In this document: piece after piece, positions 25,904-34,146 of the stretch
Layout of the letters: each line of letters opens with the position of its first letter
Numbering within the stretch: the stretch's first letter is position 1
NCBI GenBank assembly: GCA_964236495.1
Contig: CAXSBR010000013.1
Coordinates: 15,460 to 79,459, forward strand
DNA from: CAXSBR01 sp964236495
GTDB lineage: Bacteria; Actinomycetota; Actinomycetes; Mycobacteriales; Jatrophihabitantaceae
Length of the DNA: 64,000 bases
Reading direction: 5' to 3'
Made by a program: the position numbers and the translations under genes
The notes under the pieces: model-generated
What the model was told of the DNA's origin: nothing
The model's input: the letters and a program-made list of their open reading frames with translations, nothing else
Databases searched by the model: none

Positions 25904-27322
25904 GTGACCATCACCGACCAGTCGCCCGTAACCGCCCCCACGGAAACAGCGCCCGGACACCTGGGCGACGACCTCGCCCGCTCGGCCTACGACCACCTGT
26001 GGATGCACTTCACCCGCCAGTCGTCCTATGCCGACTCCCCGGTGCCCACCATCGTGCGGGGCGAGGGCGCTCGGATCACCGACAGCCACGGCAAGACCTA
26101 TCTTGACGGGCTTTCTGGGCTGTTCGTCGTCCAGGCCGGGCACGGGCGCGAAGAACTGGCCCGCGCGGCCTACGAACAGGCCAAGCAGCTGGCGTTCTTC
26201 CCGCTCTGGTCCTACGCCCACCCGCCGGCGATCGAGCTGGCCGACCGACTGGCCTCCTACGCTCCGGGGGATCTGAACAAGGTCTTCTTCACCACCGGCG
26301 GCGGCGAGGCCGTCGAGACGGCCTGGAAGCTGGCCAAGCAGTACTTCAAGCTCGTCGGCAAGCCGATGAAGCACAAGGTCATCTCCCGAGCGGTGGCCTA
26401 CCACGGCACCCCCCAGGGGGCGTTGTCGATCACCGGCATTCCGGCGGCCAAGCAGATGTTCGAGCCGCTGGTGCCCGGCGGCATCAAGGTGCCCAACACC
26501 AACTTCTACCGCGCGCCTGAGCACGGCGACGACCTGGAAGATTTCGGGCGCTGGGCGGCCGACCAGATCGAGATCGCGATCGAGATGGAGGGCCCGGACA
26601 CCGTCGCGTGCGTCTTCCTCGAGCCGGTGCAGAACTCCGGCGGCTGCTTCCCGCCTCCACCCGGTTACTTCCAGCGGGTGCGAGAGATCTGCGACCGCCA
26701 TGACGTGCTGCTGGTGTCCGACGAGGTCATCTGCGCCTTCGGCCGGTTGGGCACGATGTTCGGCTGCGACAAGTTCGACTACGTCCCGGACATGATCACC
26801 TGCGCCAAGGGGCTCACCAGCGGCTACTCCCCCATCGGCGCCTGCATCGTCAGCGACAGGATCGCCGCACCGTTCTGGACGGGCAGCGACTACTTCCCGC
26901 ACGGCTACACCTTCGGTGGGCACCCGGTGTCGGCGGCCGTGGCGATGGCGAACCTCGACCTGTTCGAGCGCGAGGATCTGCTGGGCAACGTGCTGGCCAA
27001 TCAGGACGCGTTCCGGTCCACGTTGGAGAAGCTGACCGATCTGCCGATCGTGGGCGACGTGCGCGGCGACGGGTATTTCTACGGCATCGAGTTGGTCAAG
27101 GACAAGGCCACCAAGGAAACCTTTGACGACGACGAGTCCGAGCGATTGCTGCGCGGATTCCTGTCCGGCGCGCTGTTCCAGTCCGGGCTGTACTGCCGCG
27201 CCGACGACCGCGGCGATCCGGTCGTGCAGCTCGCTCCGCCGCTGATCTGCGGCCAGGCCGAGTTCGACGAGATGGAGCAGATCCTGCGTTCGGTGCTCAC
27301 CGAGGCTTGGACGCGGTTGTAG
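25904..27322 (+). CDS. Class III PLP-dependent aminotransferase (probably pyruvate-linked)
   Basis: A 472-residue omega-aminotransferase. The PLP lysine is K302 in CAKGLTSGYSP, the ring-nitrogen aspartate is D273 in VSDEV, and TGGGEAVETAWKLAKQ binds the phosphate. The GYTFGGHPVSAAVAMAN segment matches the putrescine/beta-alanine/taurine:pyruvate group. These enzymes move an amino group from a primary amine to pyruvate, giving an aldehyde and alanine. The alanine dehydrogenase next door could regenerate the pyruvate. GTG at 25904 was chosen for its GAAGCGAG site; GTG 25883 is an alternative. The actual amine is unknown. Confidence 0.87.
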   Translation: MTITDQSPVTAPTETAPGHLGDDLARSAYDHLWMHFTRQSSYADSPVPTIVRGEGARITDSHGKTYLDGLSGLFVVQAGHGREELARAAYEQAKQLAFFPLWSYAHPPAIELADRLASYAPGDLNKVFFTTGGGEAVETAWKLAKQYFKLVGKPMKHKVISRAVAYHGTPQGALSITGIPAAKQMFEPLVPGGIKVPNTNFYRAPEHGDDLEDFGRWAADQIEIAIEMEGPDTVACVFLEPVQNSGGCFPPPPGYFQRVREICDRHDVLLVSDEVICAFGRLGTMFGCDKFDYVPDMITCAKGLTSGYSPIGACIVSDRIAAPFWTGSDYFPHGYTFGGHPVSAAVAMANLDLFEREDLLGNVLANQDAFRSTLEKLTDLPIVGDVRGDGYFYGIELVKDKATKETFDDDESERLLRGFLSGALFQSGLYCRADDRGDPVVQLAPPLICGQAEFDEMEQILRSVLTEAWTRL

Positions 27323-27403
27323 GAGGATGGCTGTGCACGGGCGCTGTCAATCAGCCCGTCGAGTTCCAGTTTGCCGACCGTCTGCCGGACAAGGAGTGCT
27401 GCC

Positions 27404-28519
27404 ATGAAGATCGGTGTCCCCAAGGAAGTCAAGAACAACGAGTACCGCGTGGCCTGCACACCGGCCGGCGTGCACGAGTTCGTCCGCAACGGCCACGAAG
27501 TGTACGTGCAGCAATCGGCGGGCGTCGGCTCGTCGATTCCCGACACCGACTACGTCGCCGCCGGCGCGACGATCCTGCCCGACGCGGACGCAGTGTGGGA
27601 CATCGGCGAGCTGATCTGCAAGGTCAAGGAGCCGATCGCCGAGGAATACGGTCGGATGCGCAAGGATCAGGTGTTGTTCACCTATCTCCACCTGGCCGCC
27701 TCGCCGGAGTGCACAGACGCGTTGACCGCGGCGGGCACGACGGGCATCGCCTACGAGACCGTGCAACTTGCCGACGGCACGCTGCCCCTTCTGGCGCCCA
27801 TGTCCGAGGTTGCCGGCCGGCTGGCGCCGCAGGTGGGTTCCTACCACCTCATGCGCCAGGGCGGCGGGCGCGGTGTGCTGATGGGCGGAGTTCCGGGCGT
27901 GTACGCGGCCAAGGTCGTCGTCATCGGCGCCGGCGTGTCCGGGCAGAACGCCGCCGCCATCGCACTCGGTATGCAGGCCGAGGTGTTGCTGCTGGATCGC
28001 AACGTTGCCCGGCTACGCCAGATCGACGCCATCTACCAGGGTCACTGCCAGACCGTCACGTCCAACGCCTACGAGCTCGAGAAGGCGGTGTTGGACGCCG
28101 ACCTCGTGATCGGTGCCGTCCTGGTCGCCGGCGCTCGGGCGCCCAAGCTGGTCAGCAACGAGCTGGTGTCACGGATGAAACCGGGTTCGGTGCTGGTCGA
28201 CATCTCGATCGACCAGGGCGGCTGCTTCGAGGACTCCCGGCCCACGACCCATGACGACCCGACCTACCGAGTGCACGACTCGGTCTTCTACTGCGTCGCG
28301 AACATGCCCGGCGCGGTGCCGCACACGTCGACATATGCCTTGACCAACGTCACCCTGCCCTACGCCGTGGAGCTGGCCAACCTTGGCTGGCGGGACGCCT
28401 TACGTGCGGATCCCGCGCTGGCGTTGGGACTGAACACCCACGAGGGGCAGATCATCAGCGAGCCCGTCGCGCAGGCGCTGGGCCGGCAGGCGACGCTGCT
28501 GGCCGAGGTGCTGGTCTGA
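27404..28519 (+). CDS. ald: Alanine dehydrogenase
   Basis: Catalyses L-alanine + NAD+ + water to pyruvate + ammonia + NADH, reversible. The 371 residues equal the mycobacterial enzyme length; K75 (VKEP) and H96 (YLHLAA) are in the known catalytic positions, and the NAD-binding GAGVSGQNAAAIALGM follows. AAGGAG stands before the ATG at 27404. It lies right after the aminotransferase (82-base gap), and its stop overlaps the next gene as CTGA. This placement suggests it removes alanine formed by transamination and releases the nitrogen as ammonia. Confidence 0.96.
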   Translation: MKIGVPKEVKNNEYRVACTPAGVHEFVRNGHEVYVQQSAGVGSSIPDTDYVAAGATILPDADAVWDIGELICKVKEPIAEEYGRMRKDQVLFTYLHLAASPECTDALTAAGTTGIAYETVQLADGTLPLLAPMSEVAGRLAPQVGSYHLMRQGGGRGVLMGGVPGVYAAKVVVIGAGVSGQNAAAIALGMQAEVLLLDRNVARLRQIDAIYQGHCQTVTSNAYELEKAVLDADLVIGAVLVAGARAPKLVSNELVSRMKPGSVLVDISIDQGGCFEDSRPTTHDDPTYRVHDSVFYCVANMPGAVPHTSTYALTNVTLPYAVELANLGWRDALRADPALALGLNTHEGQIISEPVAQALGRQATLLAEVLV

Positions 28520-29907
28520 CAACCACGGCCGGAGGTTCAGCCGAACAGTCAAGAGGCACCTCCTCGCTGTGGGGCGGCGCGCCGGCTCAGCTTCGGCCGG
28601 CGCTGACAGGCGACCGACGTGCCGACGTCGTCATCGTCGGCGCCGGCTACACCGGCCTGTGGACGGCGTACTACCTGCTTCGTTCCCGGCCCGATCTCGA
28701 CGTCGTCCTGGTGGAGTCGGAGTACGCCGGCTTCGGCGCATCGGGTCGCAACGGTGGCTGGTGCTCGGCGTTGTACCCGGTGAGTTTGTCGACGTTGTCG
28801 CGCGAGTTCGGGCGCGATGCCGCGATCGCGCAGTACCGGGCCATGCAGTCGTCTGTCGCCGAGATCGGCCGCGTGGTGGAGTCCGAGGGCATCGACTGCG
28901 ACTGGGCTATGGGCGGCACCGTCGTCGTTGCCCGGTCACCGGCGCAACTCCAAGCGGCACGTGCCGAGGTCGCCGAAGCTGCCGAGTTCGGTTTCGGCGA
29001 CGACGTCACACTGCTGGACGCTGCCACTGCCCGCGCCCACCTGGACGCGACCGATGTGCTGGGCGGCGTCTTCACTGCGCACTGTGCGGCGATCCAGCCC
29101 CGCAAGCTGGCGTGGGGTTTGGCCGACGTCGTCACCGCACTCGGTGCCGACCTGTACGAGCACACGACGGCCACCACCATCGAGCCGGGCATCGTGCGCA
29201 CGACCGGCGGCGACATCCGGGCCGATTTCGTCGTCCGTGCGACCGAGGGGTACACCAGCCAGCTCTCCGGCGCGGCCCGCGATCTGGTGCCGGTGTATTC
29301 GCTGATCATCGCCACCGAGCCGCTGTCAGCGGCGGCGTGGAAGCGGATCGGGCTCGCCCATCGCCAGACCTTCAGCGATTTTCGGCACCTCATCGTCTAC
29401 GGCCAGCGCACCGCCGACGACCGGCTGGTGTTCGGCGGCCGTGGCGCGCCGTATCACTTCGGCAGCCGGATCGACCCCGCCTTCGACTCCGACGACGCGG
29501 TGTTCGCGGCGCTGCGTGCGACCTTGGTGGAGATGTTCCCGCACCTTGCCGACGTCGCAATCACCCATCGCTGGGGCGGTCCGCTGGGGATTGCGCGGGA
29601 CTGGCACGCATCGGTGACGTTGGATGGCGCCACCGGCCTTGCAGCCGCAGGCGGCTACGTCGGCGATGGCGTGGCCACCAGCAACCTGGCCGGACGGACG
29701 CTGGCCGATCTGCTTACCGGCCGGGCCAGCGAGCTGACTTCGCTGCCCTGGGTAGGTCACCGATCACCGCGTTGGGAGCCCGAACCGCTGCGCTGGCTGG
29801 GCGCGAATGCGGCGCTGCAGGCGATGACGTGGGCGGACTCGGCGGAATCGCGCAGCGGGCGCCCCTCGGTTGCTGCCGGCCTGGTGCATCGCGCGCTGGG
29901 TCACTGA
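28516..29907 (+). CDS. FAD-dependent amine/amino acid oxidoreductase (DadA/PuuB-like), probable CTG start
   Basis: A 463-residue flavoprotein of the DAO/GlpD superfamily, closest in layout to gamma-glutamylputrescine and related amine oxidases. GAGYTG at residues 42-47 binds FAD, E67 the ribose, and GFGASGRNGGW (about 72-82) is diagnostic for the group. The only ordinary start in frame (GTG 28711) falls after the FAD motif and would destroy the fold. Reading upstream, the frame is open to a CTG at 28516 that overlaps the ald stop as CTGA and follows GAGG, and the resulting N-terminus (TTTAGG…) resembles relatives. A CTG start is therefore inferred; CTG 28567 is the other candidate. Confidence 0.8.
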   Translation: MTTTAGGSAEQSRGTSSLWGGAPAQLRPALTGDRRADVVIVGAGYTGLWTAYYLLRSRPDLDVVLVESEYAGFGASGRNGGWCSALYPVSLSTLSREFGRDAAIAQYRAMQSSVAEIGRVVESEGIDCDWAMGGTVVVARSPAQLQAARAEVAEAAEFGFGDDVTLLDAATARAHLDATDVLGGVFTAHCAAIQPRKLAWGLADVVTALGADLYEHTTATTIEPGIVRTTGGDIRADFVVRATEGYTSQLSGAARDLVPVYSLIIATEPLSAAAWKRIGLAHRQTFSDFRHLIVYGQRTADDRLVFGGRGAPYHFGSRIDPAFDSDDAVFAALRATLVEMFPHLADVAITHRWGGPLGIARDWHASVTLDGATGLAAAGGYVGDGVATSNLAGRTLADLLTGRASELTSLPWVGHRSPRWEPEPLRWLGANAALQAMTWADSAESRSGRPSVAAGLVHRALGH

Positions 29908-29918
29908 GCGCGCCACTG

Positions 29919-30617
29919 ATGACGACCGACCAGCCGCCGACCGACCAGCCGCCGCCCGGCGATCCAGCGCCGACGGCGGTCACGCGACTGCGCGAAAAGC
30001 AACGCACCGACCGCGCCGCCCTGGATGCCCTGCTCGACGAGGTACACATCGCCCACGTCGGCGTCGTACTCGATAACGGCCAGCCACTGGTTCTGCCCAC
30101 TGCGTGCGCGCGCGATGGCGACCAGCTACTGCTGCACGGGTCCACCGGTTCACCGTGGCTGCGCCGGGCGGCGGCCGGTGCGTCAGTGAGCGTCGCCGTC
30201 ACCGCCTTCGACGGCCTGGTCTACGCCCGCTCGGCGTTCGAGTCCTCGATGCACTACCGCAGTGCGGTGCTGTTCGGGCGCGCCACGGTGCTGACCGACC
30301 GGAGCGCGAAGCTGGCGGCGCTCGACTGTCTCACCGAGGCGCTACTACCAGGTCGGGTGGCGCAGGTGCGGCGCCCGACGGCGGCCGAACTTGCCGCGAC
30401 GAACGTGCTCGCGCTATTGATCTCCGACGCTCCGGCGCCGAGCTGGTCGGTCAAGGTCGGCGACGGTTGGCCCGAGGATCTCGCCGCGGACGTCGCCGGT
30501 TCAGCCTGGGCGGGCGTGGTGCCGGCCCGGATCTGCTACGGCGCGCCCGTCGACGCTCCGGATCTGCGTGGCGGCATTGTGGCACCGGCGTCGGCATACC
30601 GCGCCGTGACCGACTGA
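29919..30617 (+). CDS. Pyridoxamine 5'-phosphate oxidase-related FMN-binding protein
   Basis: A 232-residue protein with an FMN-binding split-barrel fold of the PNPOx-like group: an N-terminal helix (RLREKQRTDRAALDALLDEVHIAHVG), LVLPTACARDGDQLLLHGS, and then VTAFDGLVYARSAFESSMHYRSAVLFG. These proteins bind FMN or F420; few have known substrates, and this need not make PLP. The ATG at 29919 follows the FAD oxidoreductase by 11 bases, so it ends the island operon. A link to the PLP-using aminotransferase is tempting but unproved. Confidence 0.78.
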   Translation: MTTDQPPTDQPPPGDPAPTAVTRLREKQRTDRAALDALLDEVHIAHVGVVLDNGQPLVLPTACARDGDQLLLHGSTGSPWLRRAAAGASVSVAVTAFDGLVYARSAFESSMHYRSAVLFGRATVLTDRSAKLAALDCLTEALLPGRVAQVRRPTAAELAATNVLALLISDAPAPSWSVKVGDGWPEDLAADVAGSAWAGVVPARICYGAPVDAPDLRGGIVAPASAYRAVTD

Positions 30618-30629
30618 CCGCCAGCGGGT

Positions 30630-31175
30630 TCAGCCCGTACGCGCCGCCGCGAGGATCTTGAGGCTGGTGTGGTGCCAGCGGCCGGTGGTCTTCACCGGAC
30701 CGAGCAGCCGCTTGGTCTCCGCGGGCGGGGTTCGCGCCCACGCCTGCGCGTCGGCGATCTCGACATACAGGGCGTCGGCATCGGCGGCTACGACGGTGAA
30801 GCTCCCGTTCGCGCTGGTCACCGGCAGGGCTGGCAGGTCGGCGGCGGGCTGGCGCAGGAACAGCACCAGGCGTCGTTCAGCCGGGCCCAGCTCGCGCGGG
30901 GCAAACGGTGCGTGCTCGACGATGCGGGCAAACTCATCCAGTTCCAGCAGCACGGTGTCCACCGCGAAGCCGAACTCCGCTGCCATCGCCTGCTCGATCG
31001 CTACCTGCACTGCAGCCGCCGGCGTAGCGCCTAATACCTCGAAGAACAGGTTGCCGGTCTGGATGTAGGTGCCCACGTCGGAGTAACCGAGCGCAGCAAT
31101 GACCTGTCGCAGACGGGCCATGTTCATCTGACGCTTGCCCACGTTGACCGCCGCCAGCAGCGCGACGTAACGCAC
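30630..31175 (-). CDS. DUF1697 family protein
   Basis: A 181-residue protein of the DUF1697 family, recognised by YVALLAAVNVGKRQMNMARLR, the GYSDVGTYIQTGNLFFE block, and the C-terminal TSLKILA end. The fold is known from structural genomics but the role is not. It starts with GTG three bases after the rlmN stop codon, so it is probably the last gene of a cdsA-rlmN transcript. It converges with the island operon. Confidence 0.85.
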   Translation of the reverse strand: MRYVALLAAVNVGKRQMNMARLRQVIAALGYSDVGTYIQTGNLFFEVLGATPAAAVQVAIEQAMAAEFGFAVDTVLLELDEFARIVEHAPFAPRELGPAERRLVLFLRQPAADLPALPVTSANGSFTVVAADADALYVEIADAQAWARTPPAETKRLLGPVKTTGRWHHTSLKILAAARTG

Positions 31176-31178
31176 TCG

Positions 31179-32312
31179 TCAGCCCAGCGCGGCCAGCTGG
31201 CCGCAAGCGCCGTCGATGTCCTGGCCACGGGTGTCGCGCACGGTGACCGGTACACCGGCAGCCTGCAGCCGGCGGACGAACTCGTCCTGCACGCGTCGCG
31301 GCGAGGCGTCCCACTGCGAGCCCGGCGTCGGGTTGAGCGGAATGAGGTTGACGTGGGCATTGCGCTTGGCGAGCAGCTTGCCCAGCAGATCGGCGCGAAA
31401 CGGTTGGTCGTTGATGTCGCGGATCATGGCGTACTCGATGGAGTAGCGACGCCCGGTGCGTCCGGCGTAGGCGTCCGCGGCCTCGAGCACCTCCCGAACC
31501 TTCCAGCGCGTGTTCACCGGCACCAGGGTGTCGCGCAGCTCGTCGTCGGGCGCGTGCAGGGAAACGGCCAGCGTCAGGTTGAGTCCTTCGTCGACAAGGC
31601 GATGGATGGCCGGAACCAGCCCGACCGTCGACATCGTGATCGAACGCTGCGCCAGGCCCAGGCCGGCCGGGGACGGGTCCACGAGACGCCGAACCGCTGC
31701 CAGAACGCGGTGGTAGTTGGCCAGCGGCTCCCCCATGCCCATGAACACCACGTTGGACAGCCGGCCCGGACCACCGGGCAGTTCACCGGCAGCGGTCGAG
31801 GCCGCGGCAGCGACGACCTGATCGACGATCTCACCGGTGCTCAGGTTCCGTTTCAGACCACCCTGGCCGGTGGCGCAGAACGGGCAGGCCATTCCGCAGC
31901 CGACCTGGCTGGAGATGCACACCGTCGTCCGCTCGCGCCGCACCAGCTCCCCGTCCACCTCGACCGATGGATACCGCATCAGCACGCTTTCCACCAGGGT
32001 GCCGTCGAACAGCCGCCACAGCGTCTTGCGGGTCAGACCGGCGTCTGCCGGCACCGAGCGCACCTCGTGCAGCAGCTCGGGGAACAGCGACGCCGTCACT
32101 GCTTCCCGCGCGCCGGTGGGGATGTCGGTCATCGTGGTCGGATCGCGTACCAGCCGGGCGAAGTACTGGCGCGACAGCTGATCGGCGCGAAAGGCGGGCA
32201 GGCCGAGCTCCTTAACGGCGGCGCGGCGCGCGTCGGAGTCCAGGTCGGCCAGGTGGCGTGGCGTGCGTTGGCCGCGCCGGGGGGCATCGAAGACGAGCGG
32301 AAGCGAGGTCAT
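31179..32312 (-). CDS. rlmN: 23S rRNA (A2503-C2) / tRNA A37 methyltransferase
   Basis: Radical SAM enzyme that methylates C2 of A2503 in 23S rRNA and A37 in some tRNAs. The iron-sulphur cluster cysteines are C139, C143 and C146 in CGMACPFC. Downstream are FMGMGEPLANY, AVSLHAPDDELRDTLVPVN and a C-terminal RDTRGQDIDGACGQL segment containing the catalytic cysteine. ATG at 32312 matches the mycobacterial start (FD.PR…RHLADLD) and was preferred to 32336. It follows cdsA as in relatives. Confidence 0.95.
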   Translation of the reverse strand: MTSLPLVFDAPRRGQRTPRHLADLDSDARRAAVKELGLPAFRADQLSRQYFARLVRDPTTMTDIPTGAREAVTASLFPELLHEVRSVPADAGLTRKTLWRLFDGTLVESVLMRYPSVEVDGELVRRERTTVCISSQVGCGMACPFCATGQGGLKRNLSTGEIVDQVVAAAASTAAGELPGGPGRLSNVVFMGMGEPLANYHRVLAAVRRLVDPSPAGLGLAQRSITMSTVGLVPAIHRLVDEGLNLTLAVSLHAPDDELRDTLVPVNTRWKVREVLEAADAYAGRTGRRYSIEYAMIRDINDQPFRADLLGKLLAKRNAHVNLIPLNPTPGSQWDASPRRVQDEFVRRLQAAGVPVTVRDTRGQDIDGACGQLAALG

Positions 32313-32357
32313 GACCGTGTCCATTCTCCCACGCATGGACGCGCCTTCGGGCAGGAC

Positions 32358-33467
32358 TCAGCTGCCCAGCACGAGCTCGAAGGCCAGGTACGCCACTGCA
32401 GCGCAGGGCAGCAGCGAGTCCAGCCGGTCCATCAGTCCGCCGTGGCCGGGCAGCAGCCGGCCCATGTCCTTGACGCCCAGGTCGCGTTTGATCATGGATT
32501 CACCCAGGTCGCCCAGCGTCGCGGTGACGGCGATGGCACACCCGAACAGCGCACCCAGACCCCACGTGTGGTGGAACAGCAGGCTCATCAGCAGCGCGCC
32601 CACAACCGCGCAGGCCAGCACTGAGCCGCCGAAGCCTTCCCACGACTTCTTGGGCGACACCGCCGGTGCCATCGGATGCCGCCCAAACAGCACACCCGCG
32701 GTGTACCCGCCGACGTCACTGCACACCACCAGCGCGATGAACGCCAGTACCCGCCCGGCGCCGTCGGAATAAGCGGCGAGCAGCACCGCGAAACCCCCCA
32801 GCAGCGGAACGTAGATGGCCACGAACGCCGCCGCGCCGGCGTCGCGCTGGAAGCCCTCGACGCCGCCGTCCAGTCGCCAGACCAGTACACCGGCCACCGT
32901 CAGCAGCAACCCGAGCACGAGGGCGTTGGAGCCCTGAAACCAGGCACCGACGTCCATCGCCAACCCGCCGGCGAGCAGGGGCACCAACGGTGCATGGACC
33001 CCGCGGTGCGCCATCGCCCGCACTGTCTCGAAGCTGCCATAGGCCATCGCCGCGCAGACGACGACGACGAAACTGGGCCGGTAGAGCAGCAGCGAGGCCG
33101 TGACTGCGGCCGCAAGTGCGACGCCGACACCGACGGCGGCAGGCAAGTTGCGCCCAGCGCGCGACGCGCGCGGAGCGGAAGCTCCTGATGCTGATGCTGA
33201 TGCTGATGCTGATGCTGATGCAGGTGCAGGTGCAGGTGCAGGTGCCGGTGCCGGTGCAGGTGCCGGTGCGGATACCGGTGCCGAGATCAGGGACGGCGCG
33301 GGCGCCGCTGCGACGAGCAACGGCCCTGGTTGCGGCGCACTCGGCGGGTCGTCGGCGTCGGCGCGGTAGTGCCGACCGGTTCCCGCGGCGCGCGCAGCCA
33401 GCTGGGCGGCAGCAATCTGCTCGACGTCGAGATTTTCGTCGTTGTCGCCGGCACTGTGTCGACCCAT
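32358..33467 (-). CDS. cdsA: Phosphatidate cytidylyltransferase
   Basis: Makes CDP-diacylglycerol from phosphatidate and CTP in the membrane. The 369-residue protein has a long cytoplasmic N-terminal part (about residues 1-105) made of low-complexity Pro-Ala and Ser-Ala runs, then about eight membrane helices. The C-terminal signature is present: SMIKRDLGVKDMG then PGHGGLMDRLDSLL. The N-terminal runs come from a hexanucleotide array (33185-33268) and are much longer than in the E. coli enzyme. It is transcribed with frr and rlmN in the usual order. Confidence 0.93.
   Translation of the reverse strand: MGRHSAGDNDENLDVEQIAAAQLAARAAGTGRHYRADADDPPSAPQPGPLLVAAAPAPSLISAPVSAPAPAPAPAPAPAPAPASASASASASASGASAPRASRAGRNLPAAVGVGVALAAAVTASLLLYRPSFVVVVCAAMAYGSFETVRAMAHRGVHAPLVPLLAGGLAMDVGAWFQGSNALVLGLLLTVAGVLVWRLDGGVEGFQRDAGAAAFVAIYVPLLGGFAVLLAAYSDGAGRVLAFIALVVCSDVGGYTAGVLFGRHPMAPAVSPKKSWEGFGGSVLACAVVGALLMSLLFHHTWGLGALFGCAIAVTATLGDLGESMIKRDLGVKDMGRLLPGHGGLMDRLDSLLPCAAVAYLAFELVLGS
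33185..33268. repeat. Hexanucleotide tandem repeats inside cdsA
   Basis: Six perfect copies of CTGATG (33185-33220) are followed by eight copies of C(A/C)GGTG (33221-33268). The unit is a multiple of three, so copy-number change lengthens or shortens the Ser-Ala and Pro-Ala runs of CdsA without shifting the frame. Confidence 0.9.
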
Positions 33468-33525
33468 GAGACCTGATTCTCGGCTGACCGTGGCTTGAGA
33501 GCTGAGGCGTCGGAACGTTGCCGCG

Positions 33526-34083
33526 TCAGACCTCGAGCAGTTCTGCTTCCTTGTTCTTGACGACGTCGTCGACGTTCGTGGTGTAGCGGCCTGTCAACTT
33601 GTCCAGCTCACCCTCGGCCCGATGCGCGTCGTCCTCGCCGACTTCCCCATCTTTGGCCAGCTTGTCCAGCCGCTCCTTGGCCTGGCGACGAACCGCGCGA
33701 ATGGACACCTTGGCGTCCTCGCCCTTACCGCGAGCGAGCTTGGCCATGTCGCGGCGGCGCTCCTCGGTGAGCTGGGGGAAGATCACCCGAATGATGACGC
33801 CGTCGTTGCTGGGGTTGACACCGAGGTCGCTGTCGCGGATCGACTTTTCCAGCGCCGGCAGCTGGGTGGCGTCGTAGGGCTTGATGACGGCCATCCGCGC
33901 CTCGGGAACCTGCACCGACGCCAACTGCGACAAGGGCGTCTGCGCGCCGTAGTAGTCGATGCTGATGCGCGAGAAGGCGCTGGGCGTGGCGCGCCCGGTG
34001 CGGATGCCGGCGAGCTCATCGCGGGCGACCGACACGGCCTTCTCCATCCGCTCTTCGGCGTCGAAGAGTGTTTCGTCGATCAT
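33526..34083 (-). CDS. frr: Ribosome recycling factor
   Basis: Splits the post-termination ribosome together with EF-G. The 185 residues match the family length, with the N-terminal RTGRATPSAFSRISIDYYGAQTPL, the middle NDGVIIRVIFPQLTEERR and the C-terminal lysine/aspartate-rich helices. AGGGGAAC precedes the ATG at 34083. It lies between pyrH and cdsA in the conserved rpsB-tsf-pyrH-frr-cdsA order. Confidence 0.97.
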   Translation of the reverse strand: MIDETLFDAEERMEKAVSVARDELAGIRTGRATPSAFSRISIDYYGAQTPLSQLASVQVPEARMAVIKPYDATQLPALEKSIRDSDLGVNPSNDGVIIRVIFPQLTEERRRDMAKLARGKGEDAKVSIRAVRRQAKERLDKLAKDGEVGEDDAHRAEGELDKLTGRYTTNVDDVVKNKEAELLEV

Positions 34084-34146
34084 CGCTGTTCCCCTCGAAA
34101 CGCTCGTGCGGGTGGACGGCTGCGGAAACGGGGTTGGCCAGTTCGC

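Noticed and set aside
28569..30617. A 682-codon open frame on the plus strand covering the FAD oxidoreductase
   Set aside because: Its first two thirds are an arginine-rich shadow of the FAD gene in another frame; only the last 232 codons (from 29919) form a real protein family.
33100..33369. An antisense frame with long Asp-Ala and Gly-Ala runs
   Set aside because: It is the complement of the cdsA microsatellite and has no independent support.
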